A stretch of 64,000 nucleotides of DNA, taken from assembly GCF_025639885.1 (NCBI RefSeq), contig NZ_CP106738.1, positions 1,798,001 through 1,862,000 of the forward strand, read 5' to 3'. Shown here piece by piece: positions 53,255 through 63,136 of this stretch. A model generated the notes under the pieces. The model was given only the letters and a program-made list of their open reading frames with translations. It did no database searches and was not told where the DNA came from. Numbering within the stretch: the first letter of the stretch is position 1; the number at the start of each line of letters is the position of its first letter. Source of the DNA: Roseovarius pelagicus. GTDB lineage: Bacteria > Pseudomonadota > Alphaproteobacteria > Rhodobacterales > Rhodobacteraceae. A program made the position numbers and the translations under genes.

Positions 53255-54097
53255 CTAACGTCCGTGGCTGCCATCGTAGCCGTTCGTTGCCGGACTCTTC
53301 CACCCCTCTAGCGCGCCATCCTGCGGGGCGAAGACCTCTACCCGCAATGGATAACAGACCGCCACATCACTGGTGTGTTCAGCCGAGCAATCACCACCCG
53401 GACAGGCGCTGAGTGCTCCTAACAAGTCGATCTCGGCAAAGAACTCCAGATAGTCGCCGGGGCGTACCGGGCTCGCCTTCATAAAGTACTGGCCGGTATC
53501 GCGAGTGAACCCGGTGCACATGAACACGTTGAGCACGTCATGTACGTGGCTCTCGGCCTCATTCAGGGTCATCCCTGTCTCATCCGCCAGCGCGCGTGTC
53601 AGATTCGAGTGACAGCAGTGGTGATACTGCGCACCCGATAACAGGTTACCCGTGTAGGGGTCGCACCGCGTACCGATCACATCATGTACAGAACCGCCAA
53701 AAGTATCCATTCCATACCAATCCAGAGTGTCGCTGGTGATGGTCGCCATCGGGCGCAGATGGGGGAAGCACGACCACATCCGCTCTCCGGTGGTCAGGTG
53801 GGTGCCATGCAGCGCACGGGATTTTCCCGAATAGAACCGTTCGGACAGATCACGCGCATTCCACAGGTTCAGATCGCCAACCTGTGGTCCCTCGACCGAA
53901 GAGATACGAAAAAACTGCCCCGCGTCCACGCGAAAGCAGGCAGCATCGCGTGGGGAAACTGTCACTTCGCCGACCTTCACTGCGCCCTCTCGGGCTTGGG
54001 CATAGAGGGGCAAATCAGGCACCGGCAGCGTCTCATTGGGATAACAAATCACAGGTGCTATGGCGCGTCGGGCAGCAGCATCGGTCGGTTCAGACAT
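53255..54097 (-). CDS. DUF1989 (urea carboxylase-associated-like) protein
   Basis: A 280-aa soluble protein. Typical DUF1989 features are FFRISSVEGPQVGDLNLWN, then GERMWSCFPHLRPMATI, and a cluster of Cys/His (GTRCDPYT, QYHHCCHSNL, VFMCTGF) that could bind a metal. Members are linked to urea and amino-acid nitrogen metabolism; the reaction is not certain. ATG at 54097 follows the upstream small gene's stop by 7 bases. Confidence 0.85.
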   Translation of the reverse strand: MSEPTDAAARRAIAPVICYPNETLPVPDLPLYAQAREGAVKVGEVTVSPRDAACFRVDAGQFFRISSVEGPQVGDLNLWNARDLSERFYSGKSRALHGTHLTTGERMWSCFPHLRPMATITSDTLDWYGMDTFGGSVHDVIGTRCDPYTGNLLSGAQYHHCCHSNLTRALADETGMTLNEAESHVHDVLNVFMCTGFTRDTGQYFMKASPVRPGDYLEFFAEIDLLGALSACPGGDCSAEHTSDVAVCYPLRVEVFAPQDGALEGWKSPATNGYDGSHGR

Positions 54098-54104
54098 GAC
54101 ATTC

Positions 54105-54311
54105 TCACAGATCAACGGAGTTTCTCTGACAATCCAAAGGGGGTTTGCCATTAGTTGTAAAGGCTTCTGCCCCGCAGGCCATGCACCGATAGCATCTGGC
54201 GCGTCCCACATCAGCCGCCCGATCCTCTCGCCAGCGACAGTTACGGGTGCGCCGGTTCGAAAAGACCAGCACCAGCACGAAGGCGGCGAGCAACCCGACG
54301 ACGATGACCAT
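54105..54311 (-). CDS. 68-aa membrane protein with zinc-ribbon-like Cys motif
   Basis: It begins MVIVVGLLAAFVLVLVFSNR, a single membrane span, followed by TRNCRWRED and a YRCMACGAEAF zinc-ribbon-like CxxC, ending with PLDCQRN; four Cys in the tail may bind one metal. AGGAGG seven bases before the ATG is one of the best ribosome sites here and fixes the start. Stop is 7 bases before the DUF1989 start, so the two are in one operon. I recall similar short proteins across Rhodobacteraceae; function unknown. Confidence 0.75.
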   Translation of the reverse strand: MVIVVGLLAAFVLVLVFSNRRTRNCRWREDRAADVGRARCYRCMACGAEAFTTNGKPPLDCQRNSVDL

Positions 54312-54467
54312 GAACTGCCTCCTGATCGCTTCTTCTATGCAACCCGATCTAGAGCCGCTTTGCCATGTGCTCAAGCGATCATGTCGGTGGGAGGGCGGCG
54401 GCACCGGCGGCTTGGCGCTTACGGTCGAAAAACGACCCCTTTAACCACACCCGTACGCGCTCTATAA

Positions 54468-55580
<1,113 letters not shown>

Positions 55581-55710
55581 GGCCGTTTGGAGTCCGCCAT
55601 TCGGAGGCACCTGACAAACCACGCTCAAAGATTCTGCACTGGCTGGAATTCGTGCTATTTGTGGCACGACAGGCCGAACCGCCGTCACCACTGACCCCAA
55701 GAGGCACCTG

Positions 55711-56628
55711 TTGGCCAAGGACAGGACACAAAGCGACGATTTCACCGGCCCGGTCAAACGACTGCTGACGGGGGTTCTGCTGGTGTGCCTGTTGGGTCTG
55801 TTTCTGCTATGGCGGATCGATAGCCCAAGGGTCGAACGTTTCCGCGCGCAGGTGGTCGATACTTTCGTGCCAAATTTTGACTGGGTCATGGCCCCTGTCA
55901 CCGGCTTCGTGAACGTGGTGCGCGATTTTCAGAGCTACGACCGCATCTACAAACAAAATCAGGAGCTGCGCCGCGAACTGCAGCAGATGAAAGCGTGGAA
56001 AGAAGCCGCGCTGCAACTGGAGCAGGAAAATGCCCGCTTGCTTGACCTCAACAACGTGCGGCTCGACCCCCGGCTGACTTTTGTGACTGGCGTAGTCAGC
56101 GCCGACAGTGGGTCGCCTTTCCGTCAATCCGTGGTGCTGAACGTCGGCGCAAGGGATGGCATTGTCGACGGCTGGGCTGCCATGGACGGGCTGGGGTTGG
56201 TTGGGCGCATTTCTGGCGTCGGGCAGAACACCGCGCGCGTTCTGCTGTTGACGGACACCTCGAGCCGGATTCCGGTGATCGTACAACCATCGGGACAATC
56301 GGCGCTGCTGATGGGCGACAACTCTGCCGCACCACTTATCGACTTTCTCGAGGATAGCGGTCAGGTGCGCCCCGGTGACCGGGTGATCACCTCTGGCGAT
56401 GGCGGTGTCTTTCCGGCAGGATTGCTGGTGGGCAGCATTGCAGAGGATCCTGGCGGACGCAGACGGCTGCGCCTTGCTGCGGATTACGAACGGTTGGAGT
56501 TTCTGCGCGTGCTGCGCGATCATGGCAGCGAGCGGATCGAGACGCCCGGCGACATGATTGCCCCACTGGCACTGCCCGGAGGTGCCACCGCCCCCAAAGC
56601 GGCGGAAGAGGAGCGTAGCGATGGCTGA
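55711..56628 (+). CDS. mreC: Rod shape-determining protein MreC
   Basis: A 305-aa bitopic protein: one N-terminal membrane helix (GVLLVCLLGLFLLW), a coiled coil (about residues 70-110, QNQELRRELQQMKAWKEAAL) and the periplasmic double beta-barrel (VLNVGARDGIVDGWAAM; RIPVIVQPSGQSALLMGD). It joins MreB to PBP2 and RodA. TTG start with AGAGG upstream. Its end overlaps mreD by 8 bases. Confidence 0.93.
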   Translation: MAKDRTQSDDFTGPVKRLLTGVLLVCLLGLFLLWRIDSPRVERFRAQVVDTFVPNFDWVMAPVTGFVNVVRDFQSYDRIYKQNQELRRELQQMKAWKEAALQLEQENARLLDLNNVRLDPRLTFVTGVVSADSGSPFRQSVVLNVGARDGIVDGWAAMDGLGLVGRISGVGQNTARVLLLTDTSSRIPVIVQPSGQSALLMGDNSAAPLIDFLEDSGQVRPGDRVITSGDGGVFPAGLLVGSIAEDPGGRRRLRLAADYERLEFLRVLRDHGSERIETPGDMIAPLALPGGATAPKAAEEERSDG

Positions 56629-57160
56629 ATTGACCCAAGCCCGGCTCTGGTCAATGCGCGCGCTCTTTGCCGCGCTGTGTCTGACGGTGATCTTCTGGCG
56701 CTTGCTACCAATCAATTTCCTGCCGCGCGGATGGGCTGGGCCGGATTTGATCCTGACCCTCGGCTGCGCATGGGTATTGCGGCGGCCAGAGTATGCGCCC
56801 GCGTTTCTGATCGCAGTGATGGTACTGCTGGCGGATTTTTTGTTCCAGCGGCCACCCGGGCTTTGGGCGGCGCTGGCCCTGATGGGCACCGAAACGCTAA
56901 AGTCACGCGCGCCGGGGTTGCGAGATATGGGGTTTGGTCCCGAATGGCTGACCGTCAGTATCATATTGGTCATGTTGACACTGGCAGAGCGGCTGACGCT
57001 GGCCATCCTGCTGGTCGATCAGGCACCACTCGGCCTGAGCCTGATGCAGTTGATTGGCACAATTCTGGCCTATCCGCTTGTTGTACTGGCATCGTCCCTC
57101 CTTTTGGGGGTGCGCAAGATCAAACCGGGTGAACTGGACAGCATGAGGCAGCGCGCATGA
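56621..57160 (+). CDS. mreD: Rod shape-determining protein MreD
   Basis: A 179-aa membrane protein with about five hydrophobic segments, LPINFLPRGWAGPDLILTLG being typical of the alphaproteobacterial form. ATG at 56621 has GAGGAG upstream and overlaps mreC; the end overlaps mrdA by 4 (ATGA). Confidence 0.9.
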   Translation: MAELTQARLWSMRALFAALCLTVIFWRLLPINFLPRGWAGPDLILTLGCAWVLRRPEYAPAFLIAVMVLLADFLFQRPPGLWAALALMGTETLKSRAPGLRDMGFGPEWLTVSIILVMLTLAERLTLAILLVDQAPLGLSLMQLIGTILAYPLVVLASSLLLGVRKIKPGELDSMRQRA

Positions 57161-59097
57161 GACGTCCGGGACGCGAAACGATCCTCAGTCACAAACGGAT
57201 CAGCCGCCGGGGTTTGATTCTCGGGGCGGGACAGGCCGGATTTCTGGGGCTGCTGGGCTGGCGCATGCGTTACCTTCAGGTCGAGGAAGCAGATCAATTC
57301 CGGCTTCTGGCCGAAGAGAACCGGATCAAGATTCGTCTGATCCCGCCTGCTCGTGGGGAGATTTTCGACCGCAATGGTCGGGTTGTGGCCGAAAACGTCC
57401 CATCCTACCGGATTATGATGGAGCGTGAAGAAGCCGGAGACGTCGAGGCAATCATTGCCCGGCTGTCACAACTGATTGAGCTTGACCCGGATGAATTGAA
57501 CCGCGCGCGCGAAGAAATGCGACGTTCGGCCCTGCATCCCGTCACCATCGCCGACCGCGTAAGCTGGGAGGCACTGAGCCGTGTCGCGGTCAACGCACCC
57601 GCACTCCCCGGTGTGCGACCCGAAGTGGGTCTGTCACGCCGTTATCCGCTGCGCGACGAATATGCGCATCTGGTCGGCTATGTCGGCCCAGTCAGCGACT
57701 ATGATCTCGAAAAGATCGACGCTCCCGATCAACTGTTGCTGATCCCGCGTTTTCAGATCGGCAAGGTCGGGCTGGAAAAGCAGCGCGAGGACATGCTGCG
57801 CGGCAAGGCTGGCACAAAGCGGGTCGAGCAAAATGCTGCAGGGCGCGTCATGCGCGAACTCAGCCGCCGCGAAGGCCAGCCGGGTAAAGATATCCAGATC
57901 ACCACCGACAGCGCGTTGCAATCCTATGTTCATGCCCGCCTCAGCGGTGAAAGCGCCGCTGCGGTGGTAATTGACTGCGAGACCGGGGATATTCTGGCCA
58001 GCGTTTCTGCGCCCGGTTTTGATTCCAACCTGTTCGTGCGGGGCATTTCGGTCGCTGATTATCAGGCGCTACTCGATAACAAGTATCGCCCCCTGCCAAA
58101 CAAGGCAGTGCAAGGTGTCTATCCGCCCGGATCCACCTTCAAAATGGTTACAGCGCTGGCGGCGATGGAGGACGGGCAGGCGCAGCCGGATGATACCGTC
58201 TATTGTCCTGGTCACCTTGAGGTCAGCGGTCGCAAGTTCCACTGCTGGAAACGTGCGGGGCATGGCAATGTCGATCTGCAACGAGCATTGCGTGAAAGTT
58301 GCGATGTCTATTTTTACGAAATGGCGCTGCGAACAGGGATCGAAAAGATCACGGCAATGGCAAACCGCCTTGGCCTCGGGGTGCAGCATGATCTGCCGAT
58401 GACAAGCGTTGCGCAGGGCCTGATGCCAACCAAGGACTGGAAACGCAGCGCCCGTGGGCAGGAGTGGGTGATTGGCGACAGTGTGAACTCGTCCATCGGC
58501 CAAGGCTTCACGCTGGCCTCACCTCTGCAACTGGCCGTGATGACTGCGCGCATTGCGACAGGCCGAACCGTTGACCCTAGGCTGATCAAATCCATCGATG
58601 GCATCGAAACCCCTACCGGACGCGGTGATTCACTGGGCCTGAACGAAAACAACCTGCGTCAAATTCGCCGCGCGATGTTCGAGGTTTCCAATAATCGCCG
58701 TGGCACGGCCTATCGCAGTCGTATCGTTGAGGATGCATTTCGCATGGCCGGCAAAACTGGCACCAGTCAGGTCCGCAACATCACAGCCGCAGAACGGGCC
58801 GCTGGCGTCGTGCGCAACGAAGATTTGCCGTGGGAGCGGCGTGATCATGCGCTCTTTGTCAATTTCGCGCCGTTCGACGCACCAAAAATCGCTGTGTCGG
58901 TCGTGGTCGAGCATGGTGGTGGCGGATCCACCGCAGCAGCACCGATTGCGCGTGATATCACGCTACAGGCGCTCTATGGTAAGGATCCACCGTTAGAGGC
59001 CTACCCAAGCAGTGACCGCCCACGCATTCGGACGCAGCAAGAGAAATTGCGCGAAGATCAATTGAGCCGGGCCGAGACAAACGGGGATCGGGCGTGA
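57157..59097 (+). CDS. mrdA: Penicillin-binding protein 2 (elongation transpeptidase)
   Basis: A 646-aa class B PBP. One N-terminal membrane segment (ISRRGLILGAGQAGFLGLLG), the PBP dimerisation domain with RGEIFDRNGRVVAENVPSY, and the transpeptidase domain with S326 in GSTFK, the SxN motif in GDSVNSS, and K533 in GKTGTSQ. It cross-links peptidoglycan during elongation with RodA. ATGA/GTGA overlaps on both sides. Confidence 0.96.
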   Translation: MRRPGRETILSHKRISRRGLILGAGQAGFLGLLGWRMRYLQVEEADQFRLLAEENRIKIRLIPPARGEIFDRNGRVVAENVPSYRIMMEREEAGDVEAIIARLSQLIELDPDELNRAREEMRRSALHPVTIADRVSWEALSRVAVNAPALPGVRPEVGLSRRYPLRDEYAHLVGYVGPVSDYDLEKIDAPDQLLLIPRFQIGKVGLEKQREDMLRGKAGTKRVEQNAAGRVMRELSRREGQPGKDIQITTDSALQSYVHARLSGESAAAVVIDCETGDILASVSAPGFDSNLFVRGISVADYQALLDNKYRPLPNKAVQGVYPPGSTFKMVTALAAMEDGQAQPDDTVYCPGHLEVSGRKFHCWKRAGHGNVDLQRALRESCDVYFYEMALRTGIEKITAMANRLGLGVQHDLPMTSVAQGLMPTKDWKRSARGQEWVIGDSVNSSIGQGFTLASPLQLAVMTARIATGRTVDPRLIKSIDGIETPTGRGDSLGLNENNLRQIRRAMFEVSNNRRGTAYRSRIVEDAFRMAGKTGTSQVRNITAAERAAGVVRNEDLPWERRDHALFVNFAPFDAPKIAVSVVVEHGGGGSTAAAPIARDITLQALYGKDPPLEAYPSSDRPRIRTQQEKLREDQLSRAETNGDRA

Positions 59098-60233
59098 GTT
59101 ATCTAGAATATACCGTAAAGACCGTCCCGACCGGCCCACGCAAGATCCTCTATGTAAACTGGCCGCTTGCGCTGTTGCTTACCGCCGTCGCTTGTGTCGG
59201 ATTTCTGATGCTCTATTCGGTCGCGGGCGGGTCATATACCCCGTGGACCGCTGCACAGATGAAACGTTTCGCCGTCGGGTTCGTCTTGATGATGAGCGTC
59301 GCAATGGTGCCGATCTGGTTCTGGCGCAACATCTCTGCCGTAGCTTATGCCGTTTCACTGGGGTTGCTGATAGCGGTCGAATTTTTCGGCAGCATCGGCA
59401 TGGGGGCGCAACGGTGGATCGACCTTGGGTTCATGCGCCTGCAACCCTCCGAGTTGATGAAGATTACCTTGGTGATGCTGCTTGCCGGTTACTATGATTG
59501 GCTGCCTCTGGGGCGTACCTCTCGACCCCTTTGGGTGATCATCCCGGTCATCCTGATCATGGTGCCCGTCTATCTGGTGCTGAAACAGCCTGATCTGGGC
59601 ACATCGATCCTGCTGATTGCCGCAGGGGGAATCATGATGTTTCTGGCGGGTGTGCATTGGGCCTATTTCGCCGCCGTCGCGGCGGCAGGAATCGGGTTGG
59701 TAACGGCGGTGTTCAAGAGCCGTGACACCGACTGGCAATTGCTGGCCAACTATCAGTTCCGCCGGATCGACACATTCCTCGACCCTTCCAGTGATCCGTT
59801 GGGGGCCGGGTATCACATCACACAATCCAAGATCGCGCTCGGCTCCGGCGGCTGGACCGGGCGCGGATTCATGCAAGGCACACAGTCGCGGCTGAACTTC
59901 TTGCCCGAAAAACATACCGATTTCATCTTCACCACGCTGGCAGAAGAATTCGGCTTTATCGGCGCGTTCTCCCTGTTGGGGCTTTATGCGTTGATCATCA
60001 TCTTTTGTATCGCCTCCGCTTTGGCCAATCGCGACCGGTTTTCATCGCTGTTGACCCTTGGAATCGCGGCCACCTTCTTTTTGTTCTTTGCAGTCAACAT
60101 GTCGATGGTCATGGGGTTGGCCCCGGTGGTCGGGGTCCCGCTGCCACTGGTCAGCTATGGCGGTTCGGCGATGCTTATCCTGCTTCTTGGCTTTGGCATG
60201 GTCCAAAGCGCCCATGTCCACAGACCAAGGTAA
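59094..60233 (+). CDS. rodA: Rod shape-determining peptidoglycan polymerase RodA
   Basis: A 379-aa SEDS protein with about 10 membrane segments. GAQRWIDLGFMRLQPSELMKI, LKQPDLGTSILLIAAG and LPEKHTDFIFTTLAEEFGFIG (with the catalytic Asp in WxxxPD-like/KHTDF loop), and PLPLVSYGGSAML are present. GTG start overlaps the mrdA stop. Confidence 0.96.
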   Translation: MSYLEYTVKTVPTGPRKILYVNWPLALLLTAVACVGFLMLYSVAGGSYTPWTAAQMKRFAVGFVLMMSVAMVPIWFWRNISAVAYAVSLGLLIAVEFFGSIGMGAQRWIDLGFMRLQPSELMKITLVMLLAGYYDWLPLGRTSRPLWVIIPVILIMVPVYLVLKQPDLGTSILLIAAGGIMMFLAGVHWAYFAAVAAAGIGLVTAVFKSRDTDWQLLANYQFRRIDTFLDPSSDPLGAGYHITQSKIALGSGGWTGRGFMQGTQSRLNFLPEKHTDFIFTTLAEEFGFIGAFSLLGLYALIIIFCIASALANRDRFSSLLTLGIAATFFLFFAVNMSMVMGLAPVVGVPLPLVSYGGSAMLILLLGFGMVQSAHVHRPR

Positions 60234-60242
60234 ATCACCACG

Positions 60243-61175
60243 ATGCCCACTAATGTCCTTTTTGCCGCCAAACCCGAACGCTGGCCAATGTACGAGGCAC
60301 CGCTGAACGCGGCGTTTGCAGAGGTTGGGATCGAGGCCCATCTCGCGACGGACATCACCGCCGAACTGGTCGATTACATCGTCTATGCCCCCAACAGTAC
60401 GGTGCAGGATTTTACGCCCTACACGCGCGCCAAGGCCGTGCTCACCCTTTGGGCCGGGGTGGAGGATGTGGTAGGCAACCAGACCCTGACGCAGCCGTTG
60501 GCGCGCATGGTTGATGACGGGCTGGCGCAAGGCATGGTCGAATGGGTGACAGGGCATGTGCTGCGGCACCATTTGGGGATAGACACCTATATTCACGGAC
60601 AGGACGGCGAGTGGCGGAAATTAACCCCGCCGCTGGCATATGACCGGCCGGTGACAATTCTCGGCCTTGGGGAATTAGGCGCCGCGTGCGCGCAGGCATT
60701 GGCACGGCTCGGCTTTCCGGTGACGGGCTGGAGCCGATCAGAAAAATCCGTAGACGGCGTGACGTGCCTGCATGGTCCGGATGGCCTGCACCGGGCGCTC
60801 GGCTCGGCAGAGATTGTCGTGCTGCTGTTGCCCCAGACGCCCGGGACCGAAAACTTGCTGAACGCAGAAACCCTGCCATTGTTACCGCGCGGCGCGGTGA
60901 TCGTGAACCCCGGACGCGGACCACTTATCCATGACGACGCGCTGCTGGCGGCCTTGGACAGCGGGCAGATCGGACATGCGACACTTGATGTATTTCGGGT
61001 TGAACCGTTGCCGGCGGGTCATCCTTACTGGAATCATCCCAGCGTCACGGTAACGCCCCACATCGCATCCGAAACCAGACCCCAAACTGCCTCTCGCGTG
61101 ATTGCAGAGAACATCCGCCGGGGCGAAGCGGGCGAACCTTTCCTCTATCTCGTGGATCGCAAAGCCGGGTATTGA
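60243..61175 (+). CDS. ghrA: Glyoxylate/hydroxypyruvate reductase A
   Basis: A 310-aa D-2-hydroxyacid dehydrogenase. The Rossmann motif is ILGLGELGAACAQALARLGF with WSRSEK after it (Arg suggests NADPH). Catalytic Arg lies before the LPLLPRGAVIVNPGRGPLI segment, the Glu in DVFRVEPLPAGHPYW and the His in TPHIAS. It reduces glyoxylate or hydroxypyruvate. Ten bases after rodA, so probably co-transcribed with the shape genes by read-through. Confidence 0.9.
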   Translation: MPTNVLFAAKPERWPMYEAPLNAAFAEVGIEAHLATDITAELVDYIVYAPNSTVQDFTPYTRAKAVLTLWAGVEDVVGNQTLTQPLARMVDDGLAQGMVEWVTGHVLRHHLGIDTYIHGQDGEWRKLTPPLAYDRPVTILGLGELGAACAQALARLGFPVTGWSRSEKSVDGVTCLHGPDGLHRALGSAEIVVLLLPQTPGTENLLNAETLPLLPRGAVIVNPGRGPLIHDDALLAALDSGQIGHATLDVFRVEPLPAGHPYWNHPSVTVTPHIASETRPQTASRVIAENIRRGEAGEPFLYLVDRKAGY

Positions 61176-61194
61176 CTCCGCGCATATCGGTCGG

Positions 61195-61986
61195 TCATTT
61201 CAAGATTGGCGGTCGGTCCGGGTTGGTACCGGGTGCGGCAGGGGTCGGGCGTTCCTGCGTTTCAGGCTTTGGCAAATCAAACCGCAGACCGACGCGCGCC
61301 AGCCGTGCCGACACTTCGTCATGCGACGCAACGAAGCCCACATCCAATGCCCCGGCTTCGATCCCGGAGAACACCAGCGCCTCGGAAATCGCCTGCACCA
61401 GCGCGGGCTCAGCTCCAGGCACGGCATCGACAAACGCCAGCAAATGCCCCTGCCCCGCGCCCGAAATCTGTAGACCCGCCAGATAGGCCGAATGCGCAAG
61501 CCCTCCAGTACGTGCAAGCGTGGCATCAAGCGCGGTCAGCAAAGCCTCTGGCAGGTCGCCGGGCGCGCCCACGGCCTCGGCCCGAACGTCAATCTGATCC
61601 GGTGCAGGCGCGTCTAATGTTTCGGCCAGCCATGTAACCGCGTCGGGCGGGATCAGAATAGACGATGACGCCACTTCCAGATTGACCCCTAATCCGATCT
61701 GCTGCGCAGCGAGCATCACCACCAGAACCCGTCCGGGCAAAGCGGCGAAGGGTGTGGTCCCCGGAGCAAACTCTGCCAATCTATCGGCGCTATCAAACAC
61801 CAATGCATACTGCCCGTCCTCGACGGCAAACAGTTGCGGCGTGATCTGCGTCCCCTGTGCCTCGGTTTCGAGCAACAGGAAGAGCTCGGTGTCCGCCAGC
61901 AAATGGTAAAACGCCATACGAGGGCCAGCCGCCTCCGGCGTGGCCTGCATCGCGGCATGCGCAGTGTCGAGTGGTGTTTCATTCAT
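61195..61986 (-). CDS. SseB family protein
   Basis: A 263-aa soluble protein with the SseB N-terminal domain pattern (FYHLLADTELFLLLETEA, LFAVEDGQYALVFDSADRLAEFA, LPGRVLVVMLAAQQIGLGVN). The last 25 residues are Pro-rich. Function unknown. Its start overlaps the end of the uracil-DNA glycosylase-like gene by 8 bases. Confidence 0.85.
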   Translation of the reverse strand: MNETPLDTAHAAMQATPEAAGPRMAFYHLLADTELFLLLETEAQGTQITPQLFAVEDGQYALVFDSADRLAEFAPGTTPFAALPGRVLVVMLAAQQIGLGVNLEVASSSILIPPDAVTWLAETLDAPAPDQIDVRAEAVGAPGDLPEALLTALDATLARTGGLAHSAYLAGLQISGAGQGHLLAFVDAVPGAEPALVQAISEALVFSGIEAGALDVGFVASHDEVSARLARVGLRFDLPKPETQERPTPAAPGTNPDRPPILK

Positions 61987-62569
61987 CGTGCATCACTTCT
62001 TTGACCCGGGTACGCAGGGCCGGGATCAGCTCTGCTTCGAACCACGGATTTTTCCTTAGCCAATGCGTGTTACGCCATGACGGGTGCGGTAACACAAATG
62101 TGCCCGGCGCATGATCGCGCCAGCCGCGCACGGTATCGGTGACGGTGCCTGCCTTGTCCAGATGGTGTTTTTGCGCATATCCGCCCACCAGAATCCGTAG
62201 CTGCACACGGCTCAGGCAATCCATCACCCGATCATGCCATGTGCGGCGGCAGATGGCGGGCGGCGGCAGGTCAGCGCCCTTGGAATCATACCCCGGAAAG
62301 CAGAAGGCCATCGGCACGATCGCCACGCGGGTTCGGTCATAGAACTGATCCGGCGTCAGCCCGAGCCAATCGCGCAGTCGGTCGCCCGATGGATCGTCAA
62401 ACGGCACACCCGATTTATGCACCCGCATCCCCGGTGCCTGCCCAGCGATCAGTATGCGCGCGCCGGGTGCGAACCACGCAACCGGGCGCGGCGCATGGCC
62501 TGTGGCCGTTTGTGCGAAACGATCGGCGCAGAGGCGGCAATCGGCGATGTCCTGTACCAGATTGGGCAT
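61979..62569 (-). CDS. Uracil-DNA glycosylase superfamily protein
   Basis: A 196-aa protein of the UDG fold. Motif A appears as ILIAGQAPGMRVHKSGVPFD and motif B as LPHPSWRN. The N terminus has CRLC, but the four-Cys Fe-S set of family 4 is incomplete (CRLC plus none clear). YDSKGADLPP is typical of the 'uracil-DNA glycosylase family' proteins of this size. It probably removes uracil or a related base, not proven. Upstream of sseB-like in one unit. Confidence 0.87.
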   Translation of the reverse strand: MPNLVQDIADCRLCADRFAQTATGHAPRPVAWFAPGARILIAGQAPGMRVHKSGVPFDDPSGDRLRDWLGLTPDQFYDRTRVAIVPMAFCFPGYDSKGADLPPPAICRRTWHDRVMDCLSRVQLRILVGGYAQKHHLDKAGTVTDTVRGWRDHAPGTFVLPHPSWRNTHWLRKNPWFEAELIPALRTRVKEVMHDE

Positions 62570-62730
62570 GTGTCCTGATCGCCGGCGTCAGATCGCCGAC
62601 CGGCGACATGCGCACTGGTCATTGCCTGTGTTGTTGTTACGATCCATCGGGTCGCCCTCCTGCTTTGGGACGCAAACAGCCTAGGCGGATTTTCAACAGG
62701 TTCAACCGTCCGGCAGGCTGCGCGCAGTTC

Positions 62731-62750
62731 ATTTCGATAAAACTCGAAAT
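62731..62750. promoter_or_regulatory. Dyad upstream of arsR
   Basis: ATTTCGA-N6-TCGAAAT, a perfect 7-bp dyad with spacer TAAAAC, 42 bases before the arsR start. A candidate repressor site or part of the promoter. Confidence 0.5.
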
Positions 62751-62768
62751 AAGACTTGCGCCGGGCAA

Positions 62769-62802
62769 ATCATTTTCATATTTCTAGAATCATGAAAATG
62801 AT
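62769..62802. promoter_or_regulatory. Large palindrome overlapping the arsR start codon
   Basis: Perfect 11-bp arms ATCATTTTCAT (62769-62779) and its complement (62792-62802) flank an inner 8-bp palindrome TTCTAGAA (62782-62789) with the same centre. The right arm contains the arsR ATG at 62792. Likely self-repression site of the ArsR protein. Confidence 0.7.
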
Positions 62803-63136
62803 AGAACCCCACCCCCCCGAACTGACCCGCGCGGCAGCCACCTTTGCCGCATTGGGTAGTGAGCAACGTCTGATGGTGCTGAATGCACTGGTGCGTGCAG
62901 GCCCCGATGGGCTGAGCATCGGTGAGTTGGGCACGCGAACTGGCGTGAGCGGATCAACCCTGACACATCACATGAAAATCCTGTCACTGGCCGGTCTTGT
63001 CGCCCAAGAGCGCAAGGGGCGCAGCATCATCTGTGCCGCTGTCGCCTATGACGAACTGCGCCACCTTTCCGACTTCCTGTTGCGCGAATGCTGCGCAGAC
63101 GTCCCTGAATCCCAACGAGGTCACGAACATGGCTGA
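62792..63136 (+). CDS. ArsR/SmtB-family metalloregulatory repressor
   Basis: A 114-aa winged-helix repressor. FAALGSEQRLMVLNALVRAG and LSIGELGTRTGVSGSTLTHHMKIL are the ArsR DNA-binding domain. The C terminus has adjacent Cys (LLRECCADV) and HEHG, possible metal or metalloid ligands; the usual alpha3 CxC metal site is not seen. Overlaps the permease gene by 8 bases, so it should control it. Start ATG 62792 (second ATG at 62798). Confidence 0.9.
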   Translation: MKMIEPHPPELTRAAATFAALGSEQRLMVLNALVRAGPDGLSIGELGTRTGVSGSTLTHHMKILSLAGLVAQERKGRSIICAAVAYDELRHLSDFLLRECCADVPESQRGHEHG

